From assembly GCF_014648915.1 (NCBI RefSeq), contig NZ_BMSA01000005.1, forward strand, positions 62,001 through 126,000: a stretch of 64,000 bases of DNA, given 5' to 3'. Shown piece after piece: positions 8,138 through 17,468 of this stretch. Below the pieces are notes generated by a model that was not told the DNA's origin, ran no database searches, and saw only the letters and a program-made list of their open reading frames with translations. This DNA is from Streptomyces phaeofaciens (GTDB lineage: Bacteria > Actinomycetota > Actinomycetes > Streptomycetales > Streptomycetaceae). Position 1 is the stretch's first letter. Every line of letters starts with the position of its first letter. The translations under genes and the position numbers were made by a program.

Positions 8138-8995
8138 TCAGAGGCGGCAGGCGTGGATGGCCGTGGTCAGGATGGCCCGCGCGCCGATGTCGTACAGGTC
8201 GTCCATGATCCGCTGTGCCTCCTTGGCGGGGACCATGGCGCGGACAGCGACCCAGCCCTCGTTGTGCAGCGGGGAGACGGTCGGGGACTCCAGGCCCGGA
8301 GTCAGCGCGACGGCCTTCTCCAGCTGCTCGACACGGCAGTCGTAGTCCATCATCACGTAGGTCCGGGCGACCAGGACGCCCTGGAGGCGGCGCAGGAACT
8401 GCTGCACCTTGGACTCGACGGCGTCGTCGGGCTCCCCGCCGGCGCGGCGGATCACGATGGCCTCGGACTTCATGATGGGCTCGCCGAAGACCTCGAGGCC
8501 GGCGTTGCGCAGCGAGGTGCCGGTCTCCACGACGTCGGCGATGACCTCGGCGACGCCCAGTTCGATGGCGGTCTCGACGGCGCCGTCCAGGTGGACGACC
8601 GAGGCGTCGACGCTCCGCTCGGCGAGGTGCTTGGCGACGATGCCCTCGTAGGAGGTGGCGACCGTGCGGCCCTTGAGGTCGTCGAGGGTGTTCGCCGTGC
8701 CGGGCTTGCCGGCGAAGCGGAAGGTGGAGCGGGCGAAGCCGAGCGGGAGGATCTCCTCGGCGTTGGCGCCGGAGTCGATCAGCAGGTCGCGGCCGGTGAC
8801 GCCGATGTCGAGGCGGCCGGAGGAGACGTAGATCGCGATGTCGCGGGGGCGGAGGTAGAAGAACTCGACCTCGTTCTCCGGGTCGACGATGCGCAGTTCC
8901 TTGGACTCGCGGCGCTGCTGGTAGCCGGCCTCATGCAGCATCTCCGCCGCAGGGCCTGACAGGGAACCCTTGTTGGGGACGGCGATGCGCAGCAT
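8138..8995 (-). CDS. hisG: ATP phosphoribosyltransferase
   Basis: HisG catalyses the first step of histidine synthesis, condensing ATP with PRPP to phosphoribosyl-ATP. The 285-residue product begins LRIAVPNKGSL and contains the family segments DIAIYVSSGRLDIGVTGRDL and ARSTFRFAGKPG. The extra C-terminal region from about residue 205 (TYVMMDYDC, GWVAVRAMV) marks the long, hexameric, histidine-feedback-inhibited form that does not need HisZ. hisE lies 59 nt upstream on the same strand; the remaining his genes are elsewhere. Confidence 0.95.
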   Translation of the reverse strand: MLRIAVPNKGSLSGPAAEMLHEAGYQQRRESKELRIVDPENEVEFFYLRPRDIAIYVSSGRLDIGVTGRDLLIDSGANAEEILPLGFARSTFRFAGKPGTANTLDDLKGRTVATSYEGIVAKHLAERSVDASVVHLDGAVETAIELGVAEVIADVVETGTSLRNAGLEVFGEPIMKSEAIVIRRAGGEPDDAVESKVQQFLRRLQGVLVARTYVMMDYDCRVEQLEKAVALTPGLESPTVSPLHNEGWVAVRAMVPAKEAQRIMDDLYDIGARAILTTAIHACRL

Positions 8996-9054
8996 GAGGT
9001 CGGCTTCCTTCTCGTGAAAGGGGCAAAGGGGGATGTAGGCGGCGAAAAAGGGTT

Positions 9055-9327
9055 CTACAGGTGGGCGTACACGTCGTCCAGTGAGATTCCGCGGGCGACC
9101 ATCATCACCTGGACGTGGTACAGCAGCTGCGAGATCTCCTCGGCGGCCGCCTCCTTGCCCTCGTACTCGGCGGCCATCCAGACTTCTGCGGCCTCTTCGA
9201 CGACCTTCTTGCCGATGGCATGGACGCCCTTCTCGACCAGTTCTGCGGTGCGGGAAGTGGCGGGGTCGCCGTTGGCGGCCTTCTGCTGGAGCTCGGTGAA
9301 GAGCTCCTCGAACGTCTTCTTGGACAT
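9055..9327 (-). CDS. hisE: phosphoribosyl-ATP diphosphatase
   Basis: This 90-residue enzyme removes pyrophosphate from phosphoribosyl-ATP, the second step of histidine synthesis. It has the all-alpha MazG-like fold signature [12 protein letters not shown] with acidic metal ligands, then [14 protein letters not shown]. It is a stand-alone HisE, not fused to HisI, as in other actinobacteria. ATG 9327 follows AGGGTGGG; a GTG four codons upstream (9339) is less well placed. It sits 34 nt after ribH, so the rib and his segments may be one transcript. Confidence 0.93.
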   Translation of the reverse strand: MSKKTFEELFTELQQKAANGDPATSRTAELVEKGVHAIGKKVVEEAAEVWMAAEYEGKEAAAEEISQLLYHVQVMMVARGISLDDVYAHL

Positions 9328-9361
9328 GGTGCTGCCCACCCTAGCCGTAATGCGCCGCGGC

Positions 9362-9847
9362 CTACCTCCAGGGTTCAGATACTGAGCGGAGGATGGCCGC
9401 GGTCGCCAGGGCCGCCGTCACCGCCTCGTGTCCCTTGTCCTCGTTGGAGCCCTCGATCCCGGCCCGGTCCAGGGCCTGCTCCTCGGTGTCGCAGGTCAGG
9501 ACGCCGTTGCCGACGGGGACGCCGGTGTCGACGGCGACCTGGGTGAGGCCCTGGGTGACGCCCTGGCACACGTACTCGAAGTGCGGGGTGCCGCCGCGGA
9601 TGACGACGCCCAGGGCGACGATCGCGTCGTAGCCCCGTCCGGCCAGCACCTTGGCGACGACCGGGAGCTCCCAGCTGCCGGGGACCCGCAGCAGGGTCGG
9701 CTCGTCGATGCCCAGGTCGTGCAGGGCGCGCAGCGCGCCGTCGACCAGTCCGTCCATCACCTTCTCGTGCCACTGGGCCGCGATGACGGCGACCCGCAGG
9801 TCACCCACATTGCGTACGGACAGTTCCGGTGCGCCCTTGCCGCTCAC
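9362..9847 (-). CDS. ribH: 6,7-dimethyl-8-ribityllumazine synthase
   Basis: RibH condenses 5-amino-6-ribitylaminouracil with 3,4-dihydroxy-2-butanone 4-phosphate to lumazine, usually as a 60-mer capsid or a pentamer. The 161-residue sequence shows the substrate-binding motifs [24 protein letters not shown] and [17 protein letters not shown], with the catalytic-region His in the last. It is the fourth gene of the riboswitch-controlled rib operon. It is preceded by a 19-bp tandem duplication in the gap after ribBA. Confidence 0.95.
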   Translation of the reverse strand: MSGKGAPELSVRNVGDLRVAVIAAQWHEKVMDGLVDGALRALHDLGIDEPTLLRVPGSWELPVVAKVLAGRGYDAIVALGVVIRGGTPHFEYVCQGVTQGLTQVAVDTGVPVGNGVLTCDTEEQALDRAGIEGSNEDKGHEAVTAALATAAILRSVSEPWR

Positions 9848-9856
9848 GTCTCTCCT

Positions 9857-9894
9857 CTTGAGCCGTCGTGCTGTTCTTGAGCCGTCGTGCCGTT
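9857..9894. repeat. 19-bp tandem duplication in the ribBA-ribH gap
   Basis: Two 19-bp copies (9857-9875 and 9876-9894, one mismatch) starting CTTGAGCCGTCG fill most of the 48-bp gap between the ribBA stop and the ribH start. The copy next to ribH leaves the ribosome-binding region (AGGAG) intact. Confidence 0.9.
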
Positions 9895-9895
9895 C

Positions 9896-11181
<1,286 letters not shown>

Positions 11182-11185
<4 letters not shown>

Positions 11186-11832
11186 GCCGGCGCTCCTTCC
11201 AGAGCGGGCCGCGTGCCCTTGCGGGAGCGCAGCCACCAGTCGCGCATGCCCCACAGGACGAGCGCGCCGTAGATGACGTAGACGAAGCCGGAGAAGGCGT
11301 AGCCGTTGGCGAAGTTGAGGGGGACGCCGACGAGGTCGACCAGGAGCCAGGCGAACCAGAACTCGACCATGCCGCGGGCCTGGGCGTACATGGCGACGAT
11401 GGTGCCGACGAAGATGTAGGCGTCGGGCCAGGGGTCCCAGGACAGGGTCGGGTAGGCCTTGAAGAGCAGGGCCACGGCGACCGTGCCGACGGCGGCGGCA
11501 CCCAGCATCGCCGCGCGCTCGCGCCCGGTGGCGAAGCGCGGGGTGATGTGGCCGTCACCGCCTTCCTCGGCCTGCCCCTTGATGCGGTTCCACTGCCACC
11601 AGCCGTACAGGGCGACGGCCATGACGACGGCCTGCTTGCCCGCGCTGCCGGTGAGGTGGCCGTAGAAGGCGCCGAAGAGGACGATGCCGGAGAGGAACTG
11701 CACCGGCCAGCTCCACAGGGAGCGGCGCCAGCCGAGGGCGAGGGCGATCAGGCCGAGGATATTGCCGATCATGTCCGACCAGAGGATGTGCTGGTCGAAC
11801 AGGACGAAGGCCTCGGAGTTCAGCCGGTTCAC
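11182..11832 (-). CDS. ribM: PnuC-family riboflavin transporter, RibM type
   Basis: A 216-residue integral membrane protein with about seven hydrophobic helices and the PnuC-family features [15 protein letters not shown] and YGWWQWNR. PnuC homologues import nicotinamide riboside. The position here, between ribE and ribBA, with 4-nt overlaps on both sides and under an FMN riboswitch, matches RibM, the energy-independent riboflavin facilitator of Streptomyces and Corynebacterium. It starts at GTG 11832. Substrate is inferred from context rather than from residues. Confidence 0.85.
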
Positions 11833-12434
11833 CTGGCCGCTCCCTGCGTGCTCGCCAGCAGCCGCTCGACGTACTTGGCGACGATGTCCACCTCGAGGTT
11901 GACCGGGTCGCCGGGCTGCTTGCGGCCGAGCGTGGTCAGTTCGAGCGTGGTGGGGATGAGGCTGACGGTGAAGAAGTCGGGGCCGGCCTCGACGACCGTG
12001 AGGCTGATGCCGTCGACGGTGATGGAGCCCTTCTCCACGACGTACCGGGCGAGGCCGGCGGGGAGGGAGACCTTGACGATCTCCCAGTTCTCGGAGGGCC
12101 TGCGCTCCAGGACCTCGCCGGTGCCGTCGACATGGCCCTGGACGATGTGTCCGCCGAGGCGGGCGCCGACGGCCGTGGGTCGTTCGAGGTTGACGCGGGA
12201 GCCGACGGTGAGGGCGCCGAGGCTGGAGCGGTCGAGGGTCTCGGCCATGACGTCGGCCGTGAACTCGTCTCCCTCGTGCTCGACGACGGTGAGACAGACC
12301 CCGTTCACGGCGATGGAGTCGCCGTGCTTCGCACCGTCGGTCACGACGGGGCCGCGCAGCCTGAAGCGGGAGGCGTCGCCGAGATTCTCGACGGCGGTGA
12401 CCTCACCCAGCTCTTCGACGATTCCGGTGAACAC
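11829..12434 (-). CDS. ribE: riboflavin synthase alpha subunit
   Basis: Riboflavin synthase dismutates two lumazine molecules to riboflavin and ribityl-aminouracil. The 201-residue sequence starts FTGIVEELGE and has the two-barrel repeat seen in the family: the segments KHGDSIAVNGVCLTV and EKGSITVDGISLTVV are the matching parts of the two lumazine-binding domains. GTG 12434 is preceded by AGGAGG. It is the first gene of the rib operon, 148 nt after the end of the FMN aptamer. The symbol is ribC or ribE depending on the species convention. Confidence 0.94.
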   Translation of the reverse strand: MFTGIVEELGEVTAVENLGDASRFRLRGPVVTDGAKHGDSIAVNGVCLTVVEHEGDEFTADVMAETLDRSSLGALTVGSRVNLERPTAVGARLGGHIVQGHVDGTGEVLERRPSENWEIVKVSLPAGLARYVVEKGSITVDGISLTVVEAGPDFFTVSLIPTTLELTTLGRKQPGDPVNLEVDIVAKYVERLLASTQGAAR

Positions 12435-12525
12435 TTCCCGGGTCCTCCTGCCACGATCGGGCACGGACTCCGGGGCCTGTCGAGAGCGACAGAAGGTACG
12501 GACGAAAACACCGGGGCGACGCCGG

Positions 12526-12551
12526 ACGTACTCGTCCACGGACGAGTACGT
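12526..12551 (-). promoter_or_regulatory. 26-nt palindromic hairpin in the rib leader (expression platform)
   Basis: Arms ACGTACTCGTCC (12526-12537) and GGACGAGTACGT (12540-12551) are fully complementary over 12 bp with a two-base spacer. It lies between the FMN aptamer and the ribE ribosome site. In RNA it would be a very stable stem and may be the terminator of the riboswitch, although no U-run follows. Confidence 0.65.
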
Positions 12552-12581
12552 ATACGGCGGCGCGCACGAATGCCCGCCCGC

Positions 12582-12710
12582 CGCGCACTGCCTCCCATCC
12601 GGACTTTAACCGTCGGTCCAGGAATTTCACCTGGTCAACCGGTCACTGGAAGTGACCGGGTCGCGGACTGTAACCGCCGGTTCGGACTTTCACCGACCCC
12701 GGAGTGCGCT
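12582..12710 (-). promoter_or_regulatory. FMN riboswitch aptamer
   Basis: Read on the minus strand, the sequence contains the RFN hallmarks in order: GGTGAAAGTCCGAACC, GGCGGTTACAGTCCGCGACC, a variable arm, GTGAAATTCCTGG, GACGGTTAAAGTCCGGATG and GGAGGCAGTGCGC. The closing P1 helix pairs GCGCACT (about 12703-12709) with AGTGCGC (12583-12589). FMN binding is expected to reduce ribE-ribM-ribBA-ribH expression, and possibly the downstream his genes. Confidence 0.97.
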
Positions 12711-12863
12711 GCTTTAGGTACAGGGCCAGTGTGCCACGCCCGATCGAGGTCCATACGGGCGAGATATGTGGGGTGCCTCACAGGCGGCCTCGCTGGACTT
12801 CTCCGCCGTCCCGGAGAGCCCCGACTCCGGTCCAACTCCCCTTCTTTCCCGACGCCTTGAAAT

Positions 12864-12905
12864 TGGTCCATACCTATTGACGCAATGGTCTAGTCCTCTT
12901 AAGGT
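12864..12905 (+). promoter_or_regulatory. chitinase-type promoter with DasR-like direct repeats
   Basis: Two 12-bp direct repeats, TGGTCCATACCT (12864-12875) and TGGTCTAGTCCT (12886-12897), start 22 bp apart. They flank TTGACG (-35, 12877-12882), with TAAGGT (-10, 12900-12905) after a 17-bp spacer. This is the arrangement known from Streptomyces chitinase promoters, where the repeats mediate chitin induction and glucose repression and overlap DasR (dre) sites. The repeats match the classic TGGTCCAGACCT at 11 and 10 of 12 positions. No chitinase gene follows; the next gene is the ECF sigma factor at 13010. Confidence 0.7.
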
Positions 12906-13009
12906 CGGCGAGTGCGGTCCCGGCGGCGGTGACGACGGCCCTTGCCCTCCGCCGGGCCCCCCAACCACGCGGCGTCGGCCCCGACTCGGGGTTCTGGCAG
13001 GGTGATGCC

Positions 13010-13930
13010 ATGACGAGCGCGACCGCCGAGGAGTTCGAGAGGCACCGCCCCCGGCTGTTCGGCCTGGCCTACCGGATGCTGGCGTCGGCCCACGAGGCCG
13101 AGGACACCGTCCAGGACGCCTACCTGCGGTTCAGCGGCGCCGACCGGACCGAGATCGCCCACCCGGCCGCCTGGCTCGCCACCACCGTCACCCGCCTCTG
13201 CCTCAACCGGCTCTCCTCCGCCCGCGCCCGACGCGAGGAGTACGTCGGGGTCTGGCTGCCCGAGCCCGTCCTCACCTCGGACGGCACGCTCGGCCCTCCC
13301 CCACCCCCCGAGGAGCGTGGCTCGGGCCCCGCGGAGTCGGCCGAGCGGCGGGACGCCGTCTCGTTCGCCGTGCTGGTGCTGCTGGAACGGCTCACTCCCA
13401 CGGAACGGGCGGTGTACGTCCTGCGGGAGGCGTTCGCCTACGGGCACCGGGAGATCGCCGGGACGCTCGGCCTGAGCGAGGCCAACTGCCGTCAGCTGTA
13501 CCGGCGGGCGGAACAACGGCTGGCGGCTCCGGAAGGGCGGTTCGAGGCGACGCCCGCGCGCCGGGAGGAGCTGGTCGACTCGTTCCTCACGGCCGCCCGG
13601 GACGGGGACCTCGCCGGGCTGGAGCGGCTGCTCGCGGCCGATGTGACCTGGTGGAGCGACGGCGGCGGACGGGTCAGGTCGGCCCTGCGGCCGATCGAGG
13701 GCCGTGCGAAGGTGCTGCGCTTCCTGGCCGGGGCGTTCACCACCTTCGCGGCCGGCATGACCTTCACGGCCGCCGAGCTCAACGGCGGTCCGGGCCTGCT
13801 CGTCCGGGACGGCGACGCCCTGGCGGGCACGGTCTCCTTCGAGTGCCACGCGGACGGCATCGCGGGAGTGCGGGTCGTGCTCAACCCGGACAAGCTGGAG
13901 TTCGTACGGCGTCAGCTCGGCCCGGCGTGA
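13010..13930 (+). CDS. ECF41-family RNA polymerase sigma factor with C-terminal regulatory domain
   Basis: The 306-residue protein has sigma region 2 (about 8-75, HEAEDTVQDAYLRF), region 4 (about 112-168, LTPTERAVYVLREAF and YGHREIAGTLGLSE) and a SnoaL-like C-terminal extension (about 185-306). Three features are diagnostic of ECF41: WLPEP at 82-86 in the linker, DGGGR at 217-221, and NPDKL at 292-296. In this group the fused C-terminal domain, rather than a separate anti-sigma factor, controls activity. The usual partner gene, an SDR/epimerase-like protein, follows immediately. ATG 13010 has a CAGGGTG ribosome site; the longer upstream frame is non-coding. Confidence 0.93.
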   Translation: MTSATAEEFERHRPRLFGLAYRMLASAHEAEDTVQDAYLRFSGADRTEIAHPAAWLATTVTRLCLNRLSSARARREEYVGVWLPEPVLTSDGTLGPPPPPEERGSGPAESAERRDAVSFAVLVLLERLTPTERAVYVLREAFAYGHREIAGTLGLSEANCRQLYRRAEQRLAAPEGRFEATPARREELVDSFLTAARDGDLAGLERLLAADVTWWSDGGGRVRSALRPIEGRAKVLRFLAGAFTTFAAGMTFTAAELNGGPGLLVRDGDALAGTVSFECHADGIAGVRVVLNPDKLEFVRRQLGPA

Positions 13931-13944
13931 CGGCGGCCGGGGGC

Positions 13945-13972
13945 TGTCACATTTCGCGGGTGCCGCCCGGTC
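13945..13972 (+). promoter_or_regulatory. candidate ECF41-dependent promoter
   Basis: TGTCACA (13945-13951), a 16-bp spacer and CGGTC (13968-13972) closely match the published ECF41 promoter (TGTCACA, 16 bp, CGTC), apart from one inserted G in the -10. It lies 15 bp after the sigma gene stop and about 60 bp before the SDR start, the expected position for the conserved target gene. Confidence 0.7.
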
Positions 13973-14030
13973 TCAGCTGACGAGGGGCGTTCCACCCGGG
14001 AGCGCCCGGTGTCCGGAGGGACTGAACAGC

Positions 14031-14774
14031 ATGAGCACGATCCTGGTGACCGGCGGTACCGGAACGCTCGGCCGGCTCGTCACCGCGCGGCTGCGCGCGG
14101 ACGGGCACGAGGTGCGGGTGCTGAGCCGGCACGCCCAGCCGTACGCCGTCGATCTGCGCGAGGGCGGACCGGGGCTGGACGCGGCCGTCGCGGGCGTGGA
14201 CACGATCGTGCACTGCGCGACCTCGCCGCGCGGGGGTGACGAGCGGCCGGCCGAGGTGCTGATCGCGGCGGCGCGCAAGGCCGGCGTCGGCCATCTGGTC
14301 TACATCTCGATCGTCGGCGTCGACCGGGTGCCCTTCGGCTACTACAAGAGCAAGCTCGCCGTGGAGGAGCTGGTGGAGGCGTCGGGGCTGGGCTGGACCG
14401 TGCTGCGCGCGACCCAGTTCCACGATCTGCTGCTCCAGCTGTTCGAGGGGCTGGCGAAGGTACCGGTGATGCTGCTGCCGGCCGGGGTCAGCGACCAGCC
14501 GGTGGAGACCGCCGAGGTCGCGGCACGGCTCGCCGAGCTGGCGGCGGGCGCTCCGGCGGGGCGGGTCGAGGACCTGGCGGGACCCGAGGTCCGTACCCTC
14601 GAGTCGCTGGCCCGCGCCTATCTGAAGGCGAGCGGCCGGCGGCGCGCGCTGGTGAACGTGCCCCTGTGGGGCGCGGCGTACCGGCAGTTCCGCGCGGGCG
14701 GCCATCTGGCACCGGAGCACGCGGTGGGCAAGGGGACCTTCGAGCAGTATCTGGCGGCACGCTCCCGCCGTTGA
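14031..14774 (+). CDS. NmrA/SDR-type NAD(P)-binding protein, ECF41 partner
   Basis: The 247-residue protein begins ILVTGGTGTLGRLV, a glycine-rich dinucleotide-binding Rossmann motif. It continues with an atypical-SDR pattern (VDTIVHCATSP, VYISIVGVDRVPFGYYKSK, in which Tyr-X3-Lys-like residues are present). It resembles NmrA-like or complex I NDUFA9-like SDRs that sense or reduce small substrates. The gene follows the ECF41 sigma factor and has an ECF41-type promoter, matching the conserved 'COE' (carboxymuconolactone decarboxylase, oxidoreductase or epimerase) partner. The substrate is unknown. The ribosome site GGAGGG is 11 nt upstream of ATG. Confidence 0.88.
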   Translation: MSTILVTGGTGTLGRLVTARLRADGHEVRVLSRHAQPYAVDLREGGPGLDAAVAGVDTIVHCATSPRGGDERPAEVLIAAARKAGVGHLVYISIVGVDRVPFGYYKSKLAVEELVEASGLGWTVLRATQFHDLLLQLFEGLAKVPVMLLPAGVSDQPVETAEVAARLAELAAGAPAGRVEDLAGPEVRTLESLARAYLKASGRRRALVNVPLWGAAYRQFRAGGHLAPEHAVGKGTFEQYLAARSRR

Positions 14775-14800
14775 GGCGCGAGAGGACAGCGGGCCGGCGC

Positions 14801-14845
14801 CCCGGAAGGCCCGGTAAGCCCGGTAAGCCCGGTAAGCCCGGTAAG
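14801..14845. repeat. 9-bp tandem repeat
   Basis: Four perfect copies of CCCGGTAAG (14810-14845) are preceded by one diverged copy (CCCGGAAGG, 14801-14809). They lie in the gap between the convergent SDR and ROK genes, 24 bp from the ROK stop, and are not part of either product. Confidence 0.95.
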
Positions 14846-14868
14846 CCAGCGAACCGTGGGCCGTGCGG

Positions 14869-16086
14869 CTACGACGCCCCGAACAGCGTCTCCTGGGCGG
14901 ACTCGCGCGCGGTGAGCAGCGCCCCGCGCAGCACCGCGCCGCCGCCCAGGGCGCTCGGCCGTACCTCGGTGGGCAGCGGCGTCATGCGCTCCAGCCGGCG
15001 GGCCACCCGTCCGGCCAGTTCGGCCCCGCCCGTCTGTCCGACCTCGCCGCCGAGGACCACGCAGCCGGGGTCGAGGACGGCGGCGACGGAGGCGGCGCCC
15101 AGGGCGAGACGTTCAGCGAGGGCGTCGAGGAAGACGTCGGCGGTGCGCGGAGCCGGGGCACCCTGCGGGACGGACGTGCCCGCGGACACCGCCCGTACCG
15201 CCGCCCGCACCACCGCCGCCCCCGTCGGCTCCCCCGCCTCCGGCCGCGCGGTGATCCCGTGCTCCTCCGCCAGCGCGGTGATCGCCGCCGAGCCCGCCAG
15301 GGAGTGGAAGCCGCCCTCGCAGTCCGTCGCCGAGGGCAGCCCCGAGGTGCCCGGCACCGGCAGGAAGCCGATCTCGCCGGTGCCGCCGGAGGCGCCGCGG
15401 CGCAGCCGGCCGTCGAGGACGACGGCGGCGCCGGTGCCGTGGCCCAGCCAGAGCAGGACGAAGGTGTCGCGGTCCCGGGCGGCGCCCTCGCGCTGTTCCG
15501 CCAGTGCCGCGAGGTTGGTCTCGTTCTCGACGCTGACCCGGGCCCGCGGGAGGCGTTCCTGGAGGACGGCCACCAGACGGCGGTGCCACTCGGGCAGGCC
15601 GGAGGAGTCGCGCAGCTCGCCGCTCGCGGGGTCGATCAGGCCGGGCGCCCCGATGCCGACGGTGTGCAGCCGGTCGGCCCCCGCCTGCTTCGCCGCCCGC
15701 TCGACCAGCGTCACCGCCCGCTCCACCGCGGCCCCGGTGCCGGTGTCGCCGCCGATCGGCACGGAGGCCTCGGCGAGCACCCGGCCGACCAGGTCGGAGA
15801 CGAGTACGGCGACACCCTCGGTGCGCACGTCGAGCGCCGCGAGCTGGGCACGGTCGGCGGCGATGCCGTAGAGGCGGGCGTTGGGGCCGCGCCGCTGTGC
15901 GCCGGCCTCCCCCACGACCTCGATCAGGCCGGAGACGGCGAGGCGTTCGACGAGGTCGGCGACGGTCGGCCGGGACAGGCCGGTGAGCTGCTTCAACTGC
16001 GGCGCCGTCAAGGGACCTTCGTCCTGGAGCAGGCGCAGGGCCAGCCGGTCGTTGATGGCCCGTGCGGTGCTCGGTGATGCGGGCAT
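14869..16086 (-). CDS. ROK-family transcriptional regulator
   Basis: This 405-residue protein has an N-terminal winged helix-turn-helix (about 10-75, LTAPQLKQLTGLSRPTVADL) and a C-terminal ROK sugar-kinase-like domain with VGIGAPGLIDP. The zinc-finger of true ROK sugar kinases (several Cys/His) is degenerate: only one Cys is left in the corresponding PSATDCEGGFHS segment. It therefore probably senses rather than phosphorylates a sugar. GGAGGA lies 8 nt before ATG 16086. It is divergent from an MFS transporter, with a palindromic operator between them, so it likely represses that transporter and itself. Confidence 0.9.
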   Translation of the reverse strand: MPASPSTARAINDRLALRLLQDEGPLTAPQLKQLTGLSRPTVADLVERLAVSGLIEVVGEAGAQRRGPNARLYGIAADRAQLAALDVRTEGVAVLVSDLVGRVLAEASVPIGGDTGTGAAVERAVTLVERAAKQAGADRLHTVGIGAPGLIDPASGELRDSSGLPEWHRRLVAVLQERLPRARVSVENETNLAALAEQREGAARDRDTFVLLWLGHGTGAAVVLDGRLRRGASGGTGEIGFLPVPGTSGLPSATDCEGGFHSLAGSAAITALAEEHGITARPEAGEPTGAAVVRAAVRAVSAGTSVPQGAPAPRTADVFLDALAERLALGAASVAAVLDPGCVVLGGEVGQTGGAELAGRVARRLERMTPLPTEVRPSALGGGAVLRGALLTARESAQETLFGAS

Positions 16087-16137
16087 GGCGGGAATCCTCC
16101 CACGGGCGACGGAGAGCCCTCCGCACCGCGCTCTATT

Positions 16138-16158
16138 TATCAGGCAGGGTTCCTGATA
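16138..16158. promoter_or_regulatory. palindromic operator between ROK regulator and MFS gene
   Basis: TATCAGG (16138-16144) and CCTGATA (16152-16158) are perfect inverted arms with a 7-bp spacer. They lie 52 bp upstream of the regulator start and 77 bp upstream of the transporter start. The AT-rich flanks (TTTA/TAGTTTA) and divergent position fit a ROK-family binding site. Confidence 0.75.
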
Positions 16159-16234
16159 GTTTACGTCGGCCGTCCGGCGCCGCAGGTCCGCGGCGCGCGT
16201 CGGGGCGGGCACGGATTCCGGAAGGGGCGGGAGA

Positions 16235-17446
16235 ATGAACGCAGTGGTCCACGCACCGACGGAGGTCCGGCGCGCCCGGTACGCCGTGGCGGCCGTCTTC
16301 GCCGTGCACGGCGCGGTGACCGGCTCGTTCGCGACCCGGGTGCCCTGGATCCAGGACCACGCCTCGGTGGGCGCGGGGCAGCTCGGCTTCGCGCTGGCCT
16401 TCACCGCGTTCGGCGCCTCCTGCTCGATGCCGCTGGCCGGACGGATCACCCACCAGCTCGGCAGCCGTACGGCGCTGCGGGTGCTGATCACCCTGTGGAC
16501 GCTGTCCCTGACGCTGCCGGCCCTCGCGCCGAACCTGCCGACCCTGTGCCTGGCGATGTTCGTCTACGGCGCCGCCGCCGGCATGGCCGACGTGGCGATG
16601 AACGCCCTGGGCGTCGAGGTCGAGCACCGGCTCGGCAAGTCGATCATGTCCGGGCTGCACGGCATGTGGAGCGTGGGCGCCCTGATCGGTTCCGCGGCCG
16701 GGACGCTCGCCGCGCACCTGGACGCGGACGGGCGCGTCCATCACACGCTGGCGGCGGCCGTGCTCACCGTGCTGGGCCTGCTGGCCTGCCGCTGGGTGCT
16801 GGACCTGCGGCCCACGCAGGACGAGGAGCCGCCGCCGCGGTTCGCGCTGCCGCCCCGCTCGGCGCTGCTGATCGGCGCGGTCGGATTCTGCGCGGTCTTC
16901 GCGGAGGGCGCGAGCCTGGACTGGTCGGCGGTGTACCTGGAGGACCACATCGGCTCCTCGGCCGGTCTGGCGGCGGCGTGCACGACCGGGTTCATGCTCA
17001 CCATGGCGGTGGCCAGGCTCGTGGGCGACGCGGTCGTCGACCGGTTCGGGGCGGTGCGCACGGTCCGGGCGGGCGGGGTGCTGGCCGCGCTCGGCGGGCT
17101 GCTGGTCGTGGTCGCCGGCGGGCCCGCGGTGGCGATGACGGGGTTCGGGCTGATGGGCCTCGGGATCGCCGTCGTCGTACCGCTGTGCTTCGCCGCCGCC
17201 GGGCACAGCGGGCCGAACCCCAGTCAGGCCATCGCGGGTGTCGCGACGATCACCTACACCTCGGGGCTGATCGCGCCGAGCCTGATCGGCGGGGTGGCCC
17301 AGCTGACCAGCCTGATGGTGTCGTTCGTCGTGGTCACGGCGCTGGCCTGCGGGCTCGTGGTGTTCGCGGGCGTACTGCGCGGCGGCGAACGCAAGCGCGC
17401 CGAGGTCGGCCGGCCGGCCGCCAGGGTGCCCGACCCTCGCTCCTGA
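16235..17446 (+). CDS. MFS transporter, probable sugar or sugar-derivative permease
   Basis: A 403-residue, roughly 12-helix major facilitator. Helix 1 is AAVFAVHGAVTGSFATRVPW, and conserved glycine-rich turns (AGRITHQLGSRTALR) occur between helices 2 and 3. The short N-terminal tail and central loop (about 185-205, acidic and proline-rich) are typical. The neighbouring ROK regulator suggests the substrate is a sugar, but the sequence alone cannot distinguish import from export. It converges on the GH6 glucanase gene with 22 bp between stops. Confidence 0.85.
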   Translation: MNAVVHAPTEVRRARYAVAAVFAVHGAVTGSFATRVPWIQDHASVGAGQLGFALAFTAFGASCSMPLAGRITHQLGSRTALRVLITLWTLSLTLPALAPNLPTLCLAMFVYGAAAGMADVAMNALGVEVEHRLGKSIMSGLHGMWSVGALIGSAAGTLAAHLDADGRVHHTLAAAVLTVLGLLACRWVLDLRPTQDEEPPPRFALPPRSALLIGAVGFCAVFAEGASLDWSAVYLEDHIGSSAGLAAACTTGFMLTMAVARLVGDAVVDRFGAVRTVRAGGVLAALGGLLVVVAGGPAVAMTGFGLMGLGIAVVVPLCFAAAGHSGPNPSQAIAGVATITYTSGLIAPSLIGGVAQLTSLMVSFVVVTALACGLVVFAGVLRGGERKRAEVGRPAARVPDPRS

Positions 17447-17468
17447 GAAGCTCGCCGCTCCCGTTTTC

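Noticed and set aside
12711..12863. Promoter of the rib operon
   Set aside because: Several weak hexamer combinations exist upstream of the aptamer, but none has an acceptable spacing and match, so no promoter was called.
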